Origin: Janibacter endophyticus
Lineage (GTDB): Bacteria; Actinomycetota; Actinomycetes; Actinomycetales; Dermatophilaceae
NCBI RefSeq assembly: GCF_016888335.1
Contig: NZ_JAFEJG010000004.1
Location: 1 to 64,000 of the forward strand
DNA: 64,000 nucleotides
Direction: 5' to 3'
Made by a program: the position numbers and the translations under genes
Shown here: piece after piece, positions 7,782 through 15,000 of the stretch
How the letters are laid out: the number at the start of each line of letters is the position of its first letter
Position numbering within the stretch: the stretch's first letter is position 1
The notes under the pieces: model-generated
Seen by the model: only the letters and a program-made list of their open reading frames with translations
Told to the model about the DNA's origin: nothing
The model's database searches: none

Positions 7782-8519
7782 ATGACTTCCAGTGACTTGT
7801 GGGACGCCGACGCTGCCAGGCGCTATGACGACCCTTCGTCGCCGATGTTCAACTCCGAGACCCTCGACCCCACCGTCAACTTTCTCGCCGAATTAGCCGG
7901 GGACGGGCACGCGTTGGAGTTCGCCATCGGGACTGGTCGGGTGGCCGTCCCCTTGTCCGAGCGCGGCGTGCCGGTCACCGGAATCGAGCTCTCCGAGCCG
8001 ATGGCCGAGCAGCTGCGAAGGAAGGCGTCCAACACCGAGATACCGGTGGCGATCGGTGACATGGCCACCACGCAAGTAGAGCGCGTCTTCTCTCTGGTGT
8101 ACCTCGTCTTCAACACCCTGGGGAACCTGCGCACGCAGGACGAGCAGGTCGCGTGCTTCCGCAACGCAGCGCGCCACCTCGCCCCTGGGGGACACTTCGT
8201 GATCGAGCTGTGGGTCCCCGGCATCCGCCGCTTCCCGCCCGGGCAGACGGCCGTGCCCTTCGAGGTCACTGAACGCCACACCGGCTTCGACACCTACGAC
8301 ATGACCACACAGCAAGGAACTTCCCACCACTACTCCAGGGAACCCGACGGGACGTACCGGTACTCGACGAGCAACTTCCGCTACGTCTGGCCGGCCGAGT
8401 GTGACCTCATGGCCCAGCTCGCCGGTCTCGAACCGGCCGGACGCTGGGCCGACTGGTCCCGCTCGGAGTTCACCTCCGAGAGCGCCAGCCACATCTCCGC
8501 ATACCGTCTGCCCGCATAA
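7782..8519 (+). CDS. Class I SAM-dependent methyltransferase
   Basis: A 245-residue cytosolic enzyme. Motif I is HALEFAIGTGRVAVPLSERG (about residues 45-65), with the motif II acidic residue in GIELSEPMAEQL and motif III near IPVAIGDMATT. The segment HLAPGGHFVIELWVPGIRRFPP is post-motif III. This fits the Rossmann-fold methyltransferase_11/25 group; the substrate is not evident. There is no clear ribosome site, so the start is by family length. It is followed by the dispersed repeat at 8526. Confidence 0.85.
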   Translation: MTSSDLWDADAARRYDDPSSPMFNSETLDPTVNFLAELAGDGHALEFAIGTGRVAVPLSERGVPVTGIELSEPMAEQLRRKASNTEIPVAIGDMATTQVERVFSLVYLVFNTLGNLRTQDEQVACFRNAARHLAPGGHFVIELWVPGIRRFPPGQTAVPFEVTERHTGFDTYDMTTQQGTSHHYSREPDGTYRYSTSNFRYVWPAECDLMAQLAGLEPAGRWADWSRSEFTSESASHISAYRLPA

Positions 8520-8525
8520 CGGAGC

Positions 8526-8566
8526 GCGGCATGGTCGGACGCTACGCGACCACAGCGGCAGTAGCG
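8526..8566 (+). repeat. Dispersed palindromic repeat, copy 6
   Basis: GCGGCATGGTCGGACG followed by CTACGCGACCACAGCGGCAG. TGGTCG and CGACCA pair. It starts seven bases past the methyltransferase stop, again the REP-like position. Confidence 0.65.
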
Positions 8567-8638
8567 TGCGGCCACGCTCAGCGCGGCAAGAGCGGATGAC
8601 CGATGGCGGGGCTACGGCGCGCTGGCTACGCTCCGGCT

Positions 8639-8860
8639 ATGCCCAATCCAGACGGCTTCGCCTACATCGTGCAGGGTGAACAAGTGGTCATCAGTCACCA
8701 CGGGCGTAACGCCACGACGCTGCGTGGCCGGCGCGCCCGGGTCTTCCTCGAAGACGTCGAGTCCGAGGACCCCCAGGAACTGATGGCCAGACTCACCAGC
8801 AACTACCGGCGGGGAAACGAGCGCCATGCCCGGAATCACCCACGGAACCAGCGCCGCTAA
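8639..8860 (+). CDS. Conserved small actinobacterial protein
   Basis: A 73-residue basic protein beginning MPNPDGFAYIVQGEQVVISH. The block HHGRNATTLRGRRARVFLEDV and the ending ELMARLTSNYRRGNERHARN recur in small uncharacterised proteins across Actinobacteria as I recall them. No enzyme motif is visible; the basic C-terminus could contact nucleic acid. It stands alone between two unrelated plus-strand genes. Function unknown. Confidence 0.6.
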   Translation: MPNPDGFAYIVQGEQVVISHHGRNATTLRGRRARVFLEDVESEDPQELMARLTSNYRRGNERHARNHPRNQRR

Positions 8861-9065
8861 GTCGCGCTCCGCTCCTGCGCCCCTCGAGCGCGGCCAGCGG
8901 CAGTACAGGATGTTCTGTCGGTCTCACGGCGGCGGCCCGACAAGACTATCGGGCGTCTCTTCTTCTCGCGCGGTGCCAATTGGCGAGGGGTCTTGCGCAA
9001 GGTGACTTGCGAATCGCGTGGGCGTGAGGCAGGGTGTAGTGGTGGTTCCTCCTCCCGATGGGCGC

Positions 9066-9698
9066 ATGACTCCCGCTCCGATCGCCAACCCCAAAGCAGT
9101 GTTGGCGCTCACACACCCCCTCCGGATGCGCTTGCTGGGCGAGTTGTCGCGCCGGGGCACGGCGCGAGCAGTGGACCTGGCAGGGGCATTGGGTGAGCCG
9201 GCCAACTCCGTGAGCTTCCACCTACGGCAGCTGGCGAAGTACGGATTGATCGAGGAGAACCCTGACCGGGCGGAGAGTGGCCGCGAGAGGTGGTGGCGCC
9301 AGGTGTCGGATCGGGGATTCCAGATCGATCTCACTGCACTACGTGGGGCCGAAGGGGGCGAGGCGGCAGCCGATGCCCTCCGCCGCGTGGCTGAAGGCCA
9401 TGTACTCGCGCTGCATCGCACCATCCACTCGCAGCCGCGTTCCGGCCAGAGCCCCGGTGATCCGCCGGGAAGGGTGGTAGGCAGCATCAGCGATGACTTC
9501 GCGGTCAGTCTCACCGACGCCGAACTCGAGCAGATGCGACTGGAGCTGGCGGCCGTGCTCGATCGCTGGACAGACATCTCGCGCGTGAACGTCGACGACG
9601 GCCAGGAGCGACACGCTTACTACGGCGTCGTCATGGCAGCCCTCGAGAAGGACGTCACCAGGACCGCGTACGGGTCTGGGAAGGATCTGGAGTCATGA
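9066..9698 (+). CDS. ArsR-like winged-helix transcriptional regulator
   Basis: A 210-residue DNA-binding protein. Residues 8-70 form a winged helix: HPLRMRLLGELSRRGTARAV, then DLAGALGEPANSVSFHLRQL as helix-turn-helix and YGLIEENPD as the wing. The remaining 130 residues are a helical C-terminal domain without a visible ligand site, as in the longer HTH_20/ArsR-like regulators. The ATG at 9066 is chosen by domain position. Its last codon and stop overlap the start of the next methyltransferase (ATGA), so the two genes are translationally coupled and probably work together. Confidence 0.8.
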   Translation: MTPAPIANPKAVLALTHPLRMRLLGELSRRGTARAVDLAGALGEPANSVSFHLRQLAKYGLIEENPDRAESGRERWWRQVSDRGFQIDLTALRGAEGGEAAADALRRVAEGHVLALHRTIHSQPRSGQSPGDPPGRVVGSISDDFAVSLTDAELEQMRLELAAVLDRWTDISRVNVDDGQERHAYYGVVMAALEKDVTRTAYGSGKDLES

Positions 9699-10423
9699 CG
9701 GCTACCGACCCCGCCGATGCCCCATCTAACAGACCAGGTGCTGCGGACTACGACGCCTTCGCTGCTGCCTATGCGGAGGAGAACGACACGGGCCTGTTCA
9801 ACGCCTGGTACGCGCGGCCTGAGCTCTTGCGCCTAGCGGGGGACGTCAACGGGATGCGCGTGCTGGATGCAGGCTGCGGCCACGGGCCTCTGTTTGCGGA
9901 CCTGCGTGCGCGCGGCGCCATTGTCAGTGGTTTTGACCTGAGCTCCTCCATGGTCGCCCTCGCTCGGGAGCGCCTTGGCGAAGAAGCCGATGTCCGGGTC
10001 GCCGACCTGACGAAGCCGCTGCCCTATGCCGATGGATCATTTGACCTCGTCGTCTGCTCGCTGGCTCTGCACTACGTCGAAGACTGGGCGCCGACCCTGT
10101 CCGAACTTCGGCGAGTCCTGCGCCCAGGTGGTCGGCTGGTCGCGGCGATCATCCATCCGTTCGTGTACGCGTTCTGCTACCAGGGCGAGGACTACTTCGC
10201 GCTGACCCGATACTCCGAGGACTACGACTTCAACGGCCAGAACGTCGTCATGACCTATTGGCACCGGCCGCTGCAGGACGTCGTCGGATCATTCCTCGAC
10301 GCTGGCCTGCGGATCACCAGTATCACCGAGCCCGAGGCCGTGCCCGAGACACCCGACGAACTCGTCCCCAACAAGGGCCGCCGCTTCATCTGCTTTCTCT
10401 TCTTTGCACTTGAGTCCCCCTGA
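9695..10423 (+). CDS. Class I SAM-dependent methyltransferase
   Basis: A 242-residue methyltransferase_11-type enzyme. Motif I is MRVLDAGCGHGPLFADLRAR, motif II ends GFDLSSSMV, motif III VADLTKPLPYADGSFDLVVC and post-motif III ALHYVEDWAPTLSELRRVLR. A C-terminal cap with FICFLFFALES closes the protein. It overlaps the preceding regulator by four bases. The small-molecule substrate is not readable. The gap 10424-10613 downstream shows nothing further. Confidence 0.88.
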   Translation: MTATDPADAPSNRPGAADYDAFAAAYAEENDTGLFNAWYARPELLRLAGDVNGMRVLDAGCGHGPLFADLRARGAIVSGFDLSSSMVALARERLGEEADVRVADLTKPLPYADGSFDLVVCSLALHYVEDWAPTLSELRRVLRPGGRLVAAIIHPFVYAFCYQGEDYFALTRYSEDYDFNGQNVVMTYWHRPLQDVVGSFLDAGLRITSITEPEAVPETPDELVPNKGRRFICFLFFALESP

Positions 10424-10613
10424 GCTGCACCGACCGAGAGCCGACTCGGACACACCGCTTGCCACGCGTTCGCTCAGACATCGGAGCCATGTTCCACAGC
10501 CGGGCGCGTAGATCCGTCAGGGTGCAACGTCGCCTGTCATCACGAACATCACCGAGGACTGCGCCACCGCCCCCCATCCGAGCTTGAGGCCAATGAGACA
10601 TGGAGATTTCTTG

Positions 10614-11726
10614 GTGATCAACGTAATGCTGGCAGGGGGCATCGCCATGGCCCTGACCCTGACCTGTACCCCCCTCTTCGCCAAGTACTTGGTACGCCAT
10701 CGATTCGGGCAGTTCATCAGAGATGACCTCATCCACCACCAGGTCAAGCGCGGTAAGCCCACGATGGGCGGCACGGTGATCATTGCAGCCGGGATCGTCG
10801 GGTACTTCGGCACGCACGCGATCCTGCGGCTCCTTGACCGGTCCGGAATGCCGCAGGTCGGACACAGCCAGATCTCGCTCAGCGCCCTGCTCGTCCTGTT
10901 TCTGCTGGCCGCGCTCGGGCTGGTCGGCTTCCTCGACGACTACACCAAGATCCGCAAAGAGCGCAGCCTCGGACTGACGTCGGGGCAAAAACTCATCGGC
11001 CAGAGCCTGGCCACGGTGATCTTCGCCCTGGCCGCTCTGCTTGTCCAGGACGATCAAGGCAGATCACCCGCTTCGACCGCCGTCTCATTCATCAGAGACA
11101 CCAACCTCGACCTAGCTTTTGCCGGCCCGGCCCTCGGACTGGCCCTGTTCATCCTATGGTCCAACATCCTCATCGCCGGCGCCTCCAACGGCGTGAACCT
11201 CACCGACGGACTCGACGGCCTAGCGGTGGGGGCCTCCACCATGGTCTTCGGCGCCTACACCGTGATCGGGATGTGGCAGTACAACCAGAACTGTGAGGCG
11301 ATGCCCGGACCCAACTGCTACCCGATAGCCGCGGCGCTGGACCTGGCGATGGTCTCCGCCGCTCTCGCGGGAGCCTGCTTCGGGTTCCTGTGGTGGAACA
11401 CCTCACCGGCCCAGATCATCATGGGTGACACGGGGTCCCTGTCTCTGGGCGCGGCCATGGCCGGCCTCGCGATCCTCACCCACACCCAGTTGCTGCTGAT
11501 CCTCCTGGGCGGACTCTTCGTCATCGTGACCACCTCGGTGATCATTCAGGTCATCAGCTTCAAGACCACCGGCAAGCGGGTCTTCCGGATGACGCCCCTG
11601 CACCACCACTTCGAGCTCCTTGGCTGGGCCGAGGTCACGATCGTCGCCCGGTTCTGGATCATCGCGGGCATTGGTGTAGCAATCGGACTGTCTCTGTTCT
11701 ACGGCCAATGGGTCGCCAACCTCTAG
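10614..11726 (+). CDS. mraY: Phospho-N-acetylmuramoyl-pentapeptide-transferase
   Basis: A 370-residue, ten-helix membrane enzyme that transfers phospho-MurNAc-pentapeptide to undecaprenyl phosphate, giving lipid I. The diagnostic motifs are intact: KRGKPTMGG near the start, GFLDDYTKI (magnesium aspartates), ASNGVNLTDGLDGLA, GDTGSLSLGAAM and TPLHHHFELLGW. The GTG at 10614 is chosen for its GGAG ribosome site and because it matches the usual MraY N-terminus; ATG 10593 is an alternative. MraY normally lies in the division and cell-wall cluster; here it stands alone beside regulators, so it is probably a second copy. Confidence 0.9.
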   Translation: MINVMLAGGIAMALTLTCTPLFAKYLVRHRFGQFIRDDLIHHQVKRGKPTMGGTVIIAAGIVGYFGTHAILRLLDRSGMPQVGHSQISLSALLVLFLLAALGLVGFLDDYTKIRKERSLGLTSGQKLIGQSLATVIFALAALLVQDDQGRSPASTAVSFIRDTNLDLAFAGPALGLALFILWSNILIAGASNGVNLTDGLDGLAVGASTMVFGAYTVIGMWQYNQNCEAMPGPNCYPIAAALDLAMVSAALAGACFGFLWWNTSPAQIIMGDTGSLSLGAAMAGLAILTHTQLLLILLGGLFVIVTTSVIIQVISFKTTGKRVFRMTPLHHHFELLGWAEVTIVARFWIIAGIGVAIGLSLFYGQWVANL

Positions 11727-11740
11727 ACCCCAGTCGCGAA

Positions 11741-11836
11741 CGCCCGACTCTCGGCAGTACAGCGATGTATCGCCCCTCGCGGCGAGGCACGAGTCGAGCA
11801 GCAGAACGCGCGCTCGGTCGACGCCCGACTCTCGGC
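11741..11836. repeat. Duplicated 15-base motif after mraY
   Basis: CGCCCGACTCTCGGC occurs at 11741-11755 and exactly again at 11822-11836. Its reverse complement is close to the GCGGCAGAGTCGGA repeat at 126 and 49,937. Between the copies lies the small hairpin CCTCGCGGCGAGG. No gene is present in 11727-12077. Confidence 0.45.
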
Positions 11837-11979
11837 GGAGTCGTGCGTCAGGGTCAGACCGTCATGTCTGCTCCTGCTGGCCCGCGGTTCCAGAGGATGA
11901 GGCGGGCATCAGGCCGAGGGTGTGCCACCGGCGGAGGCCGCGGCTACCTGCCATCGCGTTGCCCTCTAGCCCTCGGACA

Positions 11980-12052
11980 TGGACTCACGGTCCACGGGTG
12001 CCACTGGTCACCGTGGAACTGAGCACCTACCCACCAGGGGGTGAACGCTCAG
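11980..12052. other. Clustered inverted repeats upstream of relaxase (candidate oriT)
   Basis: Three overlapping inverted repeats occur within 73 bases: TGGAC/GTCCA (11980/11990), TCCACGG/CCGTGGA (11991/12011) and CTGAGC/GCTCAG (12019/12047). They lie immediately before the MobF relaxase gene, the commonest site of a nick region. No nic sequence of a known family is recognised, so oriT is inference; promoter or operator function is equally possible. Confidence 0.35.
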
Positions 12053-12077
12053 GGCCTTCTCGGAGGCTTTAGGGGGT

Positions 12078-15000
12078 GTGACGATGTCGATGCACAAGCT
12101 CACCGCCGGGAGCGGGTACGACTACCTGACCCGGCAGGTAGCGGCGCAGGACGTCACCGAGAAGGGCCACACCGGGCTGGCGTCCTACTACGCCGCCAAG
12201 GGCGAGTCGCCTGGTGTGTGGGTCGGCTCCGGGGTCGCCGGGATCGAGGGCCTGGCGGCTGGGGACGTGGTCACGGCCGAGCAGATGCAGGCCCTGTTCG
12301 GGTCTGGTCACCACCCGCTGGCGGACGCTCGGATGGCGGCCTTGGGGGATGAGGCGTCGCCGGAGGACTTCAGGACCGCGGCACGTCTGGGCCGGCCGTA
12401 CCGGGTGTACGAGAACGACGTCAGCGCTTTTCGGATCGAGGTCGCGCAGCGCCTGAGCGAGTACAACGCGCAGATGGGTCAGGCCAGCGGGGCCCCCGTT
12501 CCGGTCGATGTGCGGGCCAGCATCCGCGACGAGGTGGGCGCCAAGTTCTTCCGGGACGAGCACGGCAGGGACCCCGCCGACGCCCGCGAGCTGGCTGCCG
12601 GGATCGCCAAGTACTCCCGCCCCAAGACGAGGGCGGTGGCCGGGTACGACCTGACCTTCTCCCCGGTGAAGTCGGTCTCGACGCTGTGGGCGCTGGCCGA
12701 CCCGGCGACCGCGGCGCGGATCGAGAAGGCACACCAGGGGGCGATCAAGGACGCTCTGGCCTTCCTCGAAGAGCACGCCCTCTACACGCGCACCGGCACG
12801 AACGGGGTCCGTCAGGTCGACGTGAAGGGGCTGGTAGCGACCGCGTTCACCCACCGCGACTCCCGCGCCGGCGACCCGGATCTGCACACCCACGTCGCCG
12901 TGGCCAACAAGGTCCAGACCGAGGACGGACAGTGGCTGGCGATCGACGGGCGGGTCATGTTCAAGGCGGTCGTGTCGGCCTCGGAGACCTACAACACGGC
13001 CCTGGAGAAGCACCTCGGCGCGGACCTGGGGCTGCGTTTCGAGGAGCGACCCAACGCGGATGCGCGTAAGCGGCCCGTGCGTGAGGTCGTCGCTGTCTCC
13101 CCCGATCTGAACCAACGGTGGTCTGCCCGCCGGGCTCTGATCGCGGCTCGGCAGGCCGAGCTGACCGCACAGTTTCAGCGGGACCACGCCCGCCCCCCGA
13201 CCCCGGTCGAGGCGATCCAGCTGGCCAGCCAGGCCACCCTGGAGACCCGCGACGCCAAGAAGGAGCCCCGCGCCCTGGCCGAGCAGCGGCAGACCTGGAG
13301 GCACCAGGCCGGCGAGGTCCTCGGCGGCGACGAAGGCATTGCATGGATGCTCCACGCCGCCACCAACCCCTCCCCCAAGGCCCTTGCCCGGGTCACAGAC
13401 CGATGGGTCCGCGACACCGCAGCTGAGGTCATCGCAACCGTGCAGGCCCGCCGCAGCACCTGGCAGACCTGGCACGTCCGCGCCGAAGCACAGCGCCGCG
13501 TCCGGGCCATGGACCTCGCCCCGGAGCACGTCGAGAGGATCGTCACGCACCTGACAGAGCAGGCGCTCGAGGCCGGATCGGTGTGCCTTCGACACCCCGA
13601 GGACGGCATCGAGGAGCCGACCTCGTTGCGACGCCGCGACGGCTCCAGCGTCTACACCGTGCACGGCACGCAGCAGTACACCTCGCGCGACGTCCTTGCC
13701 GCCGAGCAGCGCATCGTCGCCGCGGCCGCGCACCACGACAGGCATGCGGCCTCGCCCCAAGCAGTCGATCTCGCACTGCTGGAGTCCGTCGCCAACGGCA
13801 TCACCCTCAACGCCGGGCAGGCCGCGCTTGTGCGGCAGATGGCAACCTCGGGCGCCCGCGTCCAGCTCGCGATCGCACCCGCAGGAGCAGGCAAGACCAC
13901 CGCGATGAAGGCCCTGGCGACGGCCTGGGAGAACGACGGCGGGACCGTCCTGGGCCTGGCACCCTCAGCTGCGGCTGCTTCTGCGCTGCGTGAGCAGATC
14001 GACACATCGACCGACACCCTGGCCAAGCTCGCCCACTCGATCCGCCACGACGAGCTGCCCGAGTGGGCGCGCAGCATCGGCCCCGAGACCCTGGTGATCA
14101 TCGACGAGGCCGGCATGGCCGACACCCTCACCCTCGACGCCGCGATCGGGTTCGTCCTCGACCGAGGGGGCAGCGTCCGCCTCATCGGCGACGACCAGCA
14201 GCTCGCTGCGATCGGTGCCGGCGGAATCCTGCGCGACATCGCCACCAGTCACGGGGCTCTGCGCCTGACCGAGCTGATGCGCTTCTCCGACCCCGCCGAA
14301 GGGGCCGCCTCCCTGGCCCTTCGGGAAGGCTCGCCCGAGGCCCTGGGCTACTACCTCGATCACGACCGCGTGCACGTCGGCGACCTCACCACCATGACCG
14401 AGGACGTCTTCACCGCCTGGCAGATCGACCGGGCCGACGGACTGGACTCGATCATGCTCGCGCCCACCCGCGACCTGGTCAGCGAGCTCAACCAGCGCGC
14501 CCAGGCCCACCGCCTCGACGGTCAAGAGCCCGCCCGGACCGCCGCCCTCAGCGACGGGAACCGCGCGTGCGTCGGGGACCTTCTCATCACCCGAGCCAAC
14601 GAGCGACGGCTGCGGATGACCGCCACAGATTGGGTCAAGAACGGCGACCTGTGGACCGTCACCGACGTCCACCGTGACGGTTCCCTGGCTGTTCAGCATG
14701 CCCACAACGGCAAGACCCTGACCCTGCCCGCCGCCTACGTGGCTGCCTCCACCGAGCTCGGGTACGCCACCACCGTGCACGCCGCCCAAGGGGTCTCGGT
14801 CGACACGATGCACGGTCTGGCCACCGGCCAGGAGTCCCGCCAGCAGATGTACACGATGCTCACCCGCGGCCGGCACGCCAACCACGTCTACCTCGAGATC
14901 GTGGGCGACGGCGACGAGCACAACGCCATTCGACCCGAGACCATCGCCCCGCCCACGGCCACCGACATCCTCGAAGGTATCCTCGCCCGCGACGCCTCCC

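Noticed and set aside
12069-13760. A 563-codon minus-strand open frame inside traA
   Set aside because: No recognisable domain, and the relaxase histidine motif is on the plus strand.
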